Assembly: GCA_963819845.1 (NCBI GenBank)
Contig: CAWFXQ010000013.1
Location: 496,001 to 560,000 of the forward strand
Reading direction: 5' to 3'
Length of the DNA: 64,000 nucleotides
Source: DATAGF01 sp963819845
GTDB taxonomy: Bacteria > Actinomycetota > Thermoleophilia > Miltoncostaeales > Miltoncostaeaceae
The notes beneath the pieces were generated by a model. It was not told the origin of the DNA, searched no databases, and saw only the letters and a list, made by a program, of their open reading frames with translations. The position numbers and the translations under genes are program-made. Positions 48,247 through 57,401 of the stretch are shown here, one piece after another; position 1 is the stretch's first letter, and each line of letters opens with the position of its first letter.

Positions 48247-51200
48247 TCAGGAGCGCCGGAGCAGCTCGATCGGGAGGGCCGACGCCGTCGGCGCGGCGCC
48301 CGCGCGGAGTGCGGCGAGGGCGTCCCGCGCCGCGGCCGCGTAGGGCCCCTCGGCCAGCGCCTCGTTCCGCCGGACGGCCTCCTCGAGGTGGGTCTGCGCC
48401 GCTGCGCGGTCGCCGAGCGTCGCGGCGAGGAGCCCGAGCGCGAGCGAGGCCGAGCCGGCGCAGAACGCGCCCCGTCCCACCGTCACCACGCGCGCGCCGT
48501 ACGGCCGCAGCCGGGGGTAGATCTCCGCGGCCGCCGCGCCGTCGCCGAGCCGGGCGGCCACCGCGCCGAGGGTGTTCGCCGCGTAGAGCCAGTTGGCGTC
48601 GAGTGGTGCGGCCGCGAGCTCGGCGACCCCTTCGGCGAGCTCGCGCCGGGCCGGCCGCTCGTCGCCGAGCACCGCGGCCATGAGCGCCCGCGCGGCCCGC
48701 CACGCGACCCGGGCGGGCGAGCGCTCGATGCCCCGTCCGATCTCGGCGGCGTCGTCCTCGTCGGGCGCCGCCCCGCCGGACATGCGGATGGAGCGGCGCT
48801 GGACCCCGAACAGCAGCTCGGCGTTCTCGTCCCCGGCGAGCCGCCCGATGCGCGCACCCTCCTCCGAGAGCCGCAGGGCCTCGTCGAGCCGGCCCTCCAG
48901 GAACGCCAGCGTCGCCCGCCACATCGGCGCGTACCAGGCGAAGGAGATCAGGCGCAGCTCGCCCGCCAGCCGCTCGTGCTCGGCGATCGCGCCGGTCAGG
49001 GCGTCGCGGTCGCCGAGCTCGAACAGGTCGGCGACGCGCCAGTTCACACCCTGGAGCTCGGCCTCGCGATCCCCGAGCTCGCGCGCCGACGCGACCAGCT
49101 CGTCGGCGATGGCCAGGCGCGCCTCCGCGTGGGCGGGGCTCCAGAGCGCGACGTGCCGCGCCCCCAGCGCCTCGAGCAGGGCGGCCCCTCCGGCGCGCCG
49201 GCCGGCCTCGAGGGCCTCGGCGCTGAGGCCCTCCCGCAGCGCCGGCGGCGGCTCGTAGTAGACCTCGATCGCCAGCCGCGCCAGCAGGCGGGGGCGCAGC
49301 GCCGGGGCGTCGGGCGCGGCCTCGAGGGCCTCCTCGAGCGCCGCCCGGACGCCCTCCCGCGCCGGGGCGACGTTGACGGCGAGCCCGGCGCGCCCGAGGG
49401 CCGCCCGTGCCAGCAGGTCGCCGTCGCGGAGGTCGCGGGCGACGGCGGCGGCCTCGCGAAAGCTCGCGTCGGCCCCCGCGCCGTCACCCGCGCGCAGGCG
49501 GGCGTCGCCGAGGGCCAGCCGCAGCTCCGCGCGGACCGGGTCCCGCGGGTCGAGATCGCCGCCGAGGGCCCGCTCCAGCAGGTCGGCGGCGTCCTCGTAG
49601 GCCAGCCCGCGCATCGCCTGCCGCGCCGCGTCGATCGCGCCGCGCGCCGCCGTCGCCGCGTCGACCAGGGGCCGGGCGTCGAGCAGGTGGCGCGCCAGCT
49701 CCCCCGACCGGCGCTCCCGCGACGCGGCGGGCAGCGCCCCGATCACCTCGCCCATCCGCCGGTGCAGCAGCGCGCGGCGCGTGGCCCCCGTCCCCGCGAT
49801 CACCGCCTCGCGCACGAGCGCGTGGGCGAACCGATACCGCCCCGGCTCGGCCGACTCCGCGATCAGCCCGGCGGCGGCGGCGGCGTCGAGGCGCTCCGCC
49901 ATCAGCGTCGTCGCCCACCTCGGCCGCCGCGGCGACGTCGCCCAGCGCGAAGCCGTCGCCCGCCACCGCGGCCACCCTGACGGCCTGGCCGACCCCCTCG
50001 TCGAGCCGCGCCAGGCGGCGCTCGATGACCGTCCGCACGCCCTGCGGCACCTCCCGCTCCGCCGCCGCGACCAGCGACTCCACCGGCTCGCCGGCGCACG
50101 TCTCGGCCAGGTGGCGCGCGAGCTCCTCGACGAACAGCGGGTTGCCGCCCGTGCGCCGGTGCACGGCCGACGCGAGGGCCGGCGGCGGAGCGCTGCCGAG
50201 CCACGCGGAGGCCAGCGCGCCGGTCTGGTCCCCGGAGAGCCCGCGCAGGACGAGGACCTCCCAGGGCAGGTCGCCGGAGGCGCTCACGTCCTCGCGCAGC
50301 GAGCCGGCGATCAGCAGCGGCGCCCACCCGACGGCGCGCGCCACGTGCTCCAGCATCTGCCGCGTCGGGCGGTCGGCCCAATGGAGGTCCTCGACGACGA
50401 GCAGCACCGGACGCTGGCGGGCGGCGTGCCCCACCGCGGCGGCGACGGCCTCGAAGAGCCGGTGGCGGGCGCCTTCGGCGCCGGTCTCCGCCGGGACCGC
50501 CCCGGCGCCGAGCTCCGGGAGCAGGCGCGCGAGCTCGTCGGTGACCCACTCGGGCAGGGCCCCACCGTCCGCCGCGACGTAGGGCCGCAGCGCCTCCGTG
50601 AAGGGCGCGAACGGGACGACGGCGTCGTCGGCGCAGCGGCCGGCGAGCACGGTCGCCCCGGCGTCGTGCGCCTCTCGGGCCAGCTCGGCCAGCAGCCGGG
50701 TCTTGCCGCTGCCCGCCTCGCCGGCCACGACGACGGCGCCCGCGGCGCCCGCGCGGGCGCGGTCCCAGGCCGCGCGCAGGACGGCGAGCTCCCCGTCGCG
50801 GCCCACCAGCGGGCCCTCGGCCCCGCGGTCGAGCGCGCTCGGCAGCGGGATGTCGCGGGCGACGGGGGCGACCGCCCGCGCGCGCAGCTCATCGGCCAGC
50901 GCCCGCGTCTCGGCCGACGGGGCCATGCCCAGCTCGCGCCGCAGGGCGGCTCGAAAGGCCTCGTAGGCCGCAACGGCGGCCGCCCCGTCCCCGGCCCGCG
51001 CCAGCCGCCGCATGAGCGATCGGGCGGCCTCCTCCGAGACCGGGGCGAGGTCGAGCCGGCGGCGGGTCGCCGCGACGGCCGCGTCGGCGTCGCCGGCGCC
51101 CTCCGCGAGATCTGCGAGGGCCCGCAGGAGGTCGCCCACCCGGTCGCGGTGAGCCGCCCGGGCCTCGAGCACCCAGTCGTCGTCGAGGTCCGTCAGCAGG

Positions 51201-51585
51201 TCGCCGTCGCACAGGGCCAAGGCCGCGTCGAGACGCCCATCGGCGGCGAGGCGGCCCGCCTCCCGCACGTCGACCCAGACGTCCGGGCCGTCCTCGAGGC
51301 CCACCCGGTCGCGGCCGGCGACGATGCGCCGGGCTGCCTCGTCGCCGAGGCCGCGGCGCAGCGTCGTGAGCGTGGTCCTCAGGCTGGCCCGGGCGCTGCT
51401 CTCGAGCACGTCGGGCCAGAACGCCGATGCGACGCGCGCACGCGGGTGCAGGCCGGGGTGGTAGGCGAGCCACGCCAGCAGCGAGCGGGCCCGCCGGCTT
51501 GCGGGGGAGCGAGCCGCCGCCCGTCGAGCTCGATCGCGAGCTCGCCGACGAGGCGGATGCGCAGCCCGTCAGCTCCTCCCGCCAC
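48247..51585 (-). pseudogene. BTAD/AAA/TPR transcriptional regulator, interrupted by two indels
   Basis: A SARP/LAL-type regulator of about 1,110 residues if repaired. The N-terminus (LRIRLVGELAIELDGRRLAP) is a winged-helix DNA-binding domain; BTAD follows (RRRLDLAPVSEEAARSLMRR, AAVAAYEAFRAALRRELGM), then an AAA domain (VVVAGEAGSGKTRLLAELAR Walker A, LLVVEDLHWADRPTRQ Walker B) and helical repeats. Frame is lost near 51507 (one base missing in the C/G run before CAAG) and near 49905 (after GDDA; one extra base or two missing). A CTG at 51564, eight nt after GGAGGAG, may be the true start; GTG 51585 is the canonical one. Both frames stay open across long spans, consistent with assembly errors. 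Confidence 0.75.
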
Positions 51586-52266
51586 CGCCCAGGATCTGGA
51601 GGAAGAAGAGGAAGATGTTGAACGCGTCGAGGAAGATCGACAGGGCGATCAGGGCGACGTCGGCGTTGCCCGCCCGGCGCAGCCGCCAGAAGTCGAAGAC
51701 CGTCAGGCCGGCGAAGATCACCAGGCCTCCGATCGACCAGATCATGGCCTCGGCCGGGATGTTCACGAAGATGGCGACGATCCCGAAGACGATCAGCCCC
51801 AGCAGCGCGAAGAAGGAGATCCGCCCAGCCAGGTCAGGTCGCGCTTGGTGATGTAGCCGACCGTGCCCATCGCGCCCATGAAGAGGGCGGTGAGCCCCGC
51901 GGCCTGGGCGATGGTCGTGCCGCCCCCGTCCTGGTCGGCGATGGCGTCGATCGTCGGTCCGATGGCCAGGCCGAGCAGCAACCCGAGCCCGAAGAGCATC
52001 GTGAGCTGGAGCGCCCCGACCTCCTCGCGCCGCTTGCTGAAGCTCATGGCGAGCGTGAGCACCAGGGCGCCGCCCCACGCGGCGAAGGCCCAGCCGGTGG
52101 ACAGGTCGCGGCCGATCCACGCGCCCGCGGCCGCGAAGCCCGCGGTGACCGCCACGAGGAACATGACCTTGGCGAAGATCTCGCGCGCCTGCGACTTGGC
52201 GGCCTCGGCCGTCGCGCGGTCCCACGTCTCTCGCTGGTATCCGTACTCCTCGGGCGTCTGGCTCAC
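51569..52266 (-). pseudogene. Bax1-inhibitor/UPF0005-like membrane protein, one-base frameshift
   Basis: A YccA/BI-1-type protein of about 232 residues when repaired, with seven hydrophobic helices. The first part (TPEEYGYQRETWDRATAEAA, FAKVMFLVAVTAGFAAAGAW, GLTALFMGAMGTVGYITKRD) and the last part (RISFFALLGLIVFGIVAIFV, NADVALIALSIFLDAFNIFL) lie in different frames. The break is near 51828, where GGGCGG would read GGGCCGG in the intact gene. The GTG at 52266 overlaps the MFS stop (GTGA) and the end abuts the regulator. BI-1 proteins act as pH-sensitive calcium leak channels. The frame loss is probably a sequencing artefact. Confidence 0.75.
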
Positions 52267-53894
52267 GCGCTCTCCTCGGTCACCGCCGGTCGCCCCCTGA
52301 GGGTAGCCCATGCCGGGGGATGCGGGTGCAGCGGTGAATGCTCCCGCGGCGCGGCGGGCGGCGCCTCGGGCGCCGCGGCGCGGCGGTAGAGGATGACGGC
52401 GGCGACAGTCGCCGCCGCCAGCGCAATCGCGCAGAGGCGGAGCGCCCAGGACATCCCGAGCACGAAGGCATCGGCGGCGGCCTCGGTGACGTCGGCGGCG
52501 TCGAGGGGCGGAAGGTCGGCGACGGCCTCCGCGGCGGCGGCCGAGCCCGACAGGATGCCGTCGGCGTCCGCGAGCTCCTGGTCGGTCAGACGGCGCCCGA
52601 GGTCGTCGGTGGCGTCGGCGAGGCTCGACCGCTCCAGGGCGGTGAGGACCGCGCCCGCGACCGCGATCCACAGGGCGCTGCCGGCGTACGAGAAGGTCGA
52701 GCGGATCCCCGAGGCCGCCCCGGCCTTGCCCGGAGGCACCGCCCCGAGCGCCGCGGCGCTGATCCCCACGAGCGAGAAGGCCTGGCCGGCGCCGAGCAGG
52801 CCGAACGCCACCGCCAGCAGGGCCTCGCCGGTGCCCGCGGTCGCGAACGACAGCAGGATCAGCGCAGCGACCATGAGTGCCGAGCCGAGCACCATGGGCG
52901 CCAGGGTGCCGGTGCGGCCGACCATCCGTCCGGCCGGCCGCGAGAGAAGGAAGAACATCACCGGGAAGGGCAGCAGCCGCAGGCCCGCCTCCAGGGCCGA
53001 GCGGTCCTGGACGTTCTGGAGGTAGAGGGGCGCGAGGAAGAGGGCCACGTAGATGGCCCCGTAGGCCGGCACGGCGAGCGCGTTGGCGGCCACGAACCGG
53101 TGGCTGCCGAAGAAGAGCCGCAGGTCGATCAACGGATCGCGCACGCGCAGCTCGAGGGCGACGAAGAGGCCCATCACGGCCGCCCCGCCGGCCAGCAGCC
53201 CGATGACGGCCGGCGATGTCCACCCCCAGGCCGCGGCCTGGATGACCCCGACCATCAGCATCGCCAGCGCGGCGGTGAGCGTGAGCGCCCCCGGCGCGTC
53301 CACGCGGTCCGCCGCCTCGTCGCGCGACTCCGGCAGCAGCGCGTTCGTGAGGAGGAGGGCCGCGACGACGATCGGGACGTTCACCAGGAACACGGCCCGC
53401 CAGTCGAACGCCGACACCAGCGCGCCCCCCACCAGCGGGGCGACCGACATCGCGAGCCCCGCCGAGATCGACCAGGCGGCGACACCGCGGCCGATCTCGG
53501 ACTGGGGCCGCGCCGAGGTGATGACGGCGAGCGACAGCGAGTAGACGGCGCCCCCGCCGATTCCCTGGACGATGCGGCTCACGATCAGTGTGACCTCGTC
53601 CGGGGCGAGCCCGCAGGCGAGCGAGGCGAGCCCGAAGACGACCAGCCCCCAGGCGAAGATCCGCCGCCGCCCCAGGATGTCGCCCAGGCGGCTGACGGCC
53701 ACCACCGACGCGGCGATGGCCGCCATGTACGCCCCGATCACCCACTGCAGGGCGGCCGTGCTCGCGTCGAGGTCGGCCTGGATGCCCGAGAGCGCCAGGT
53801 TGACGGCGCTCGCGTCGACCGCCACCGCGAAGATGCCGATCAGCGGCCCCGCGAGGACCAGCCCGGCGCGCCCGCGCCCGCCCGGGAGCCTCAG
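52263..53894 (-). CDS. DHA2-type MFS multidrug exporter (CTG start proposed)
   Basis: A 543-residue, 14-helix drug/proton antiporter. Motif A is RLGDILGRRRIFAWGLVVFG; motif C is ISAGLAMSVAPLVGGALVSA; later helices include LFFGSHRFVAANALAVPAYG and GISAAALGAVPPGKAGAASG. The first helix (AGLVLAGPLIGIFAVAVDAS) needs a start upstream of it. The closest NTG is CTG 53894, overlapping the MMPL stop (CTGA); a GTG about 110 nt further up inside the MMPL gene is the only canonical option. It is co-transcribed with the MMPL pump. Confidence 0.85.
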   Translation of the reverse strand: MRLPGGRGRAGLVLAGPLIGIFAVAVDASAVNLALSGIQADLDASTAALQWVIGAYMAAIAASVVAVSRLGDILGRRRIFAWGLVVFGLASLACGLAPDEVTLIVSRIVQGIGGGAVYSLSLAVITSARPQSEIGRGVAAWSISAGLAMSVAPLVGGALVSAFDWRAVFLVNVPIVVAALLLTNALLPESRDEAADRVDAPGALTLTAALAMLMVGVIQAAAWGWTSPAVIGLLAGGAAVMGLFVALELRVRDPLIDLRLFFGSHRFVAANALAVPAYGAIYVALFLAPLYLQNVQDRSALEAGLRLLPFPVMFFLLSRPAGRMVGRTGTLAPMVLGSALMVAALILLSFATAGTGEALLAVAFGLLGAGQAFSLVGISAAALGAVPPGKAGAASGIRSTFSYAGSALWIAVAGAVLTALERSSLADATDDLGRRLTDQELADADGILSGSAAAAEAVADLPPLDAADVTEAAADAFVLGMSWALRLCAIALAAATVAAVILYRRAAAPEAPPAAPREHSPLHPHPPAWATLRGRPAVTEESA

Positions 53895-56800
53895 GACGGC
53901 GACTGGCCCTTCGGCAGCGGGTTGACCGGGGGGAGGCTGCCCTCGGCGGCCCGCTTGGCCAGCAGGCCCTCGCCCTCGATGTCGATCTCGGGGATGGCGC
54001 GCGACAGCCACGAGGGCAACCACCAGCTCCACCGGCCCATGAGGGTGAGGACGGCCGGCGCCAGCACCAGCACCATCGAGGCCGCCAGCGCGACGGCCAC
54101 GGCCAGGCCGACCCCGAACTGCTTCACGGTCGGGTCGCCGTTGAGGATGAAGCTCCCGAAGACGCCGATCATGATCAGCGCGGCCGCGGTGATGACCGGC
54201 CCCGAGCGGGTCATGCCCCAGGCCACGGCCTCCCGGTCGTCCTCGCCCACCTGGCGCCGCATCGCGATGGCCGACAGCAGGAACACCTGGTAGTCCATCG
54301 ACAGGCCGAAGAGCACCGCGAACATCATCAGCGGGACGAAGCTCGCGATCGGGACCGTGTCGCTGTCGGTCTCGACGCCGAGGACGTCGATGCCCCAGCC
54401 CCACTGGAACGCCGCCGTCAGCACGCCGAAGGCCGCGCCCACGCAGAGCACGTTGGTCACGGCCGCCTGCAACGGGACCAGCAGCGAGCGGAAGGCCACC
54501 ATCAGCACGAGGAAGCTGAGCGCCAGGACGACGCCGATCACCAGCAGCAGGCGCGAGGAGATCTCGGAGGCGAGGTCGACGTTGCTCGCCGTTGACCCGC
54601 CCACGTAGGCCTGGATGTCCTCCCCGGAGGTCGCCTGCGGGATCACGTCCGAGCGCATCTCGCGCACGAGGTCGGCGGTCTCGGGGTCGGCCGGGGCGGT
54701 CCCCGGGATGACGCTGTAGACCGCGGCGCTGCCGCTCTTGTTGATCTGGGGAGGCGAGACGAGGACGACGTCGTCGGGCGTGGCGAGGGCGTCCTGCAGC
54801 TTGACCAGCCGCGGATCCGTGCCGCGCGCGTCGCCCCCGGCCTTGGTGAGCTCGGCCGTGAGCTGGTTCTTCAGCGACTCGGCCTCCTTCTGCTGCTGGG
54901 CGGCCTCGGCCTGGAGCGCCTCGAGGTCGGCCTTCTGCGCCTGGAGGTCGGCCGCCTGGGCCTCGAGGCCCGCGGCCTGGCGGGCCAGCTCGGCGCCCTG
55001 GGCCTCCAGGGAGAGCTTCTGGCGCTCGAGGCTCGCCGCGTTCGACGCGAGGGCCGCGGCGTCGGCGGCGAGCTGCCGGACCTGCTCGCGGAGGTTCTCC
55101 GGGGGACGCACGCCGTCCTGGCGCGCCTGGCGGCGCAGGTCCGCGGCCTGCTCGCGCAGCTGGGTCTCCTGGGCCCGCTTCGCGGAGATCGCGGCGCGCA
55201 GGCGCGCCGCCTCGGCCTCCAGGGCCGCCGTGTCCGCCCCGGGGCCTCGGGTCTCGATGGCCGTGAGCACGCGGCTCAGCTGCGCCTCGAGGGCGGCCCG
55301 CTCGGACTGCGCGGCGCGGTAGCGCGCCAGGAGCGCCTCGGCGCGCTCGAGCAGGCCCCCGCGGCGCCCGGCGATCGCGGCGATCTCGACCTCGATCCGC
55401 GCGCGCTCGGCCTCCACCCGGCGCTGCTCGGCCCGCAGGGCCTCGGCCTCCCGTCCCAGCTCCGCCGCCTGCGACTCCAGGCTCGCCTGCTCCGCCTCGA
55501 GCTCGGCCTGCTGGGCCTGGAGCTCGGCCGCCTCCGCCTCCAGCTCCGCCTGCTGCTGCTCGCCCTCCGCCTGCTCGGCCTCGAGCTCGCTCTGCAGCGC
55601 CTCGGCCTGCTGCTGCTGCTGCGTCACCGCGGGGTCGGCCGTGGCCGGCGTGTCGAGGTTGACCGCGATCAGGAGGGGCCCGTTGTAGCCCTCCCCGAAG
55701 CCGTCGGCCATCAGGTCGAACGACCGGCGCTCCTGGGTGTCGGTGGGCGCCGCGCCCACGTCCTCCTGGCCGAACTCCAGCGAGAAGAGGGGGATGATCA
55801 GGACGCCGAGCAGGATCAGCGCGCCGGCGATGGCCGCGATCGGGTGCCGGGTGACCGTCCGCCCCCAGCGCGCCCAGACGCCCTTGTCGGGGTCCTTCGG
55901 GCGGGGGCGCAGGAAGGCCGGCAGCCGCACCGAGTGGATGTGCTCCCCCACCAGCGAGAGGACCGCCGGCAGGAGCGTGATCGCGGCGAGCACGGCCGTC
56001 AGGACCGCGACTGCGGAGGCGATGCCCAGCGAGGTCACCAGCGGGATCCCGGCAACCGCCAGGCAGACGAGGGCGATCACCACCGTGCCGCCGGCGAAGA
56101 CGATCGCGCTGCCCGAGGTGGCGAGAGCGAGGGCGATCGACTCGCGTATCTCGGTGCCCTCGGCGAGCAGGGTGCGGTGGCGGCTCACCAGGAAGAGGGC
56201 GTAGTCGATGCCCACGCCGAGGCCGATCATCGTGGCGAGGGTCGGCGCGATGTCGGGGACCCCGAACAGGTGCCCCAGCAAGCCGATGGCCGAGAGCCCG
56301 ACCACGAGGCCGACGACCGCCGAGATGATCGGCATGCCCATCGCGACGATGCTCCCGAACGTCAGGCTCAGGATGATCATCGCGACGATGATCCCGACCA
56401 GCTCGCTGCTCTCGGTCTCCGGGGTCGACAGCTCCGAGCCCACCGAGCCGCCGGCCGCGACCTCGATGCCGAGCGGCACGGCCGGCTTCTCGGCCGCGTC
56501 GAGGACCTGCTGGGACTCCTCCTCGTCGAGATCGGCGCTCCCGATCGACAGGAGCACGGGGATGAAGGCGGTCCGCTCGTCCTTCGACAGGTACGCGCCG
56601 CCCGTGTCGTCGTCGAAGGGGCTCGGCGCGCTGACGACGTAGGGCAGCGCCCGCAGGTCCTTGGCGGCCTGGTTGACGGCCTTGGTGTTGTCGCTGTCGC
56701 TCAGCTTCCCCGAGGTCACGTGGAAGACCATCGGGTTGGTGCCGTTCTGCTGGGGCGGGAACTGGTCGGCCAGGACGTCGGTCGCGCTCTGGCTGTCCGT

Positions 56801-56947
56801 CCCCGGCAGGCTCAGGTCATTGCTGGTCTCCGCGCCGACCCGCGAGATGACCAGCGAGAGGGCGACCACGCCCACGACCCAGACCAGGATGACCGGCAGA
56901 CGGTGCTTGGCGATCCAGCGGCCGACCCGATAGAGGAAACTCGCCAT
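53891..56947 (-). CDS. MMPL-family transporter with long coiled-coil insert
   Basis: A 1,018-residue RND/MMPL exporter. Helix 1 lies near residue 20, a first large extracellular loop follows, then helices 2-6 (residues about 185-335), with MIGLGVGIDYALFLVSRHRT carrying the family Asp-Tyr pair. Helix 7 is near 370-390; the second half ends in six helices with LFGLSMDYQVFLLSAIAMRR. Between helices 7 and 8 a roughly 265-residue Ala/Glu/Gln/Arg coiled coil (54832-55630) fills the second loop. Mycobacterial MmpL4/5-type pumps carry a comparable coiled coil. Start ATG 56947 (MASFLYRV). The MFS exporter follows. Confidence 0.9.
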   Translation of the reverse strand: MASFLYRVGRWIAKHRLPVILVWVVGVVALSLVISRVGAETSNDLSLPGTDSQSATDVLADQFPPQQNGTNPMVFHVTSGKLSDSDNTKAVNQAAKDLRALPYVVSAPSPFDDDTGGAYLSKDERTAFIPVLLSIGSADLDEEESQQVLDAAEKPAVPLGIEVAAGGSVGSELSTPETESSELVGIIVAMIILSLTFGSIVAMGMPIISAVVGLVVGLSAIGLLGHLFGVPDIAPTLATMIGLGVGIDYALFLVSRHRTLLAEGTEIRESIALALATSGSAIVFAGGTVVIALVCLAVAGIPLVTSLGIASAVAVLTAVLAAITLLPAVLSLVGEHIHSVRLPAFLRPRPKDPDKGVWARWGRTVTRHPIAAIAGALILLGVLIIPLFSLEFGQEDVGAAPTDTQERRSFDLMADGFGEGYNGPLLIAVNLDTPATADPAVTQQQQQAEALQSELEAEQAEGEQQQAELEAEAAELQAQQAELEAEQASLESQAAELGREAEALRAEQRRVEAERARIEVEIAAIAGRRGGLLERAEALLARYRAAQSERAALEAQLSRVLTAIETRGPGADTAALEAEAARLRAAISAKRAQETQLREQAADLRRQARQDGVRPPENLREQVRQLAADAAALASNAASLERQKLSLEAQGAELARQAAGLEAQAADLQAQKADLEALQAEAAQQQKEAESLKNQLTAELTKAGGDARGTDPRLVKLQDALATPDDVVLVSPPQINKSGSAAVYSVIPGTAPADPETADLVREMRSDVIPQATSGEDIQAYVGGSTASNVDLASEISSRLLLVIGVVLALSFLVLMVAFRSLLVPLQAAVTNVLCVGAAFGVLTAAFQWGWGIDVLGVETDSDTVPIASFVPLMMFAVLFGLSMDYQVFLLSAIAMRRQVGEDDREAVAWGMTRSGPVITAAALIMIGVFGSFILNGDPTVKQFGVGLAVAVALAASMVLVLAPAVLTLMGRWSWWLPSWLSRAIPEIDIEGEGLLAKRAAEGSLPPVNPLPKGQSPS
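54832..55630 (-). other. Coiled-coil insert inside the MMPL transporter loop
   Basis: Runs such as QAELEAEAAELQAQQAELEA and AQAADLQAQKADLEALQAEA repeat a heptad of Ala, Leu, Gln and Glu over about 265 residues, with one break at RQDGVRPPENLR. The insert is extracytoplasmic by topology and long enough to make a hairpin spanning a thick envelope. Ordinary MMPL/RND loops here are globular porter domains, so this is an added element. Confidence 0.75.
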
Positions 56948-57035
56948 GCCCACCCCGCACGGGGCCGCGCACGCGGCGGCCGGTCAGCGATTCACCAGAT
57001 CCGGGGCGAACGTACCAGGACGGCCCGGGGGACCG

Positions 57036-57203
57036 TCAACGCCCGCCGGGCGCGTCCTCCTCGGGCTCGGCGTCGGTCGGGCGCGCGGTGTAGCCGGGCC
57101 CGTCCGCCGAGTCGCGCTGCTCGTCGTCCGCCTCCCGGCGCTCGCGCTCGATGCGCTGCTCCTGGGTCTCCTCGCGCTCTCGGCGCCGATCGCCGGCGTC
57201 CAC
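57036..57203 (-). CDS. Small charged protein downstream of metallothionein
   Basis: A 55-residue, strongly charged protein (DAGDRRREREETQEQRIERE, RREADDEQRDSADGPGYTAR, PTDAEPEEDAPGGR). It is predicted to be largely disordered or a single charged helix. GTG 57203 follows GGAGG with 5-nt spacing. It begins 20 nt after the metallothionein stop and may be co-transcribed with it. No family recognised. Confidence 0.5.
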   Translation of the reverse strand: MDAGDRRREREETQEQRIERERREADDEQRDSADGPGYTARPTDAEPEEDAPGGR

Positions 57204-57223
57204 CTCCGCCTCCCCGGTCGCGT

Positions 57224-57364
57224 TCAGTGCGTGTGCGGCGCCTCGCAGCCGGCGTGATGGCAGTGGCACTCGGCGTCGGCCGCGTGGCCCGAGCACCAGT
57301 CCGAGCAGTACTCGCTCCCCGCCGCCGTCTCGCAGGTGCAGCTCGTGTGGGCGCAGACCGCCAT
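57224..57364 (-). CDS. Bacterial metallothionein-like protein
   Basis: A 46-residue Cys/His-rich protein: AVCAHTSCTCETAAGSEYCS, DWCSGHAADAECHCHHAGCE. Eight cysteines and several histidines, with a YCSDWC core, match the small SmtA/BmtA-type metallothioneins that bind zinc, copper or cadmium. ATG 57364 follows GGAGG. A TAGTCT hexamer lies 31 nt upstream, overlapping the aroE stop, so it has its own promoter. The open frame upstream is not coding-like. Confidence 0.82.
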   Translation of the reverse strand: MAVCAHTSCTCETAAGSEYCSDWCSGHAADAECHCHHAGCEAPHTH

Positions 57365-57395
57365 GGCGTCCTCCCTGTCGCTGTGGCCTGGGGTG

Positions 57396-57401
57396 AGACT
57401 A
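57396..57401 (-). promoter_or_regulatory. -10 (TAGTCT) for the metallothionein
   Basis: TAGTCT lies 31 nt before the ATG at 57364, giving a leader of about 24 nt that contains the GGAGG site. It sits on the aroE stop codon. Confidence 0.5.

Noticed and set aside
49861..49895. A GGC/GCG microsatellite-like run near the regulator break.
   Set aside because: It is an alanine-rich coding stretch (AAAAAGLIAE) typical of this genome, not an independent repeat.
49898..49912. Programmed frameshifting joining the two regulator frames.
   Set aside because: No slippery heptamer or downstream pseudoknot was seen, and other single-base losses in GC runs point to sequencing error.
51570..51572. Another CTGA overlap, between the Bax1-inhibitor-like gene and the BTAD regulator.
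   Set aside because: This CTG is out of frame with the regulator; the better candidates are GTG 51585 or CTG 51564.
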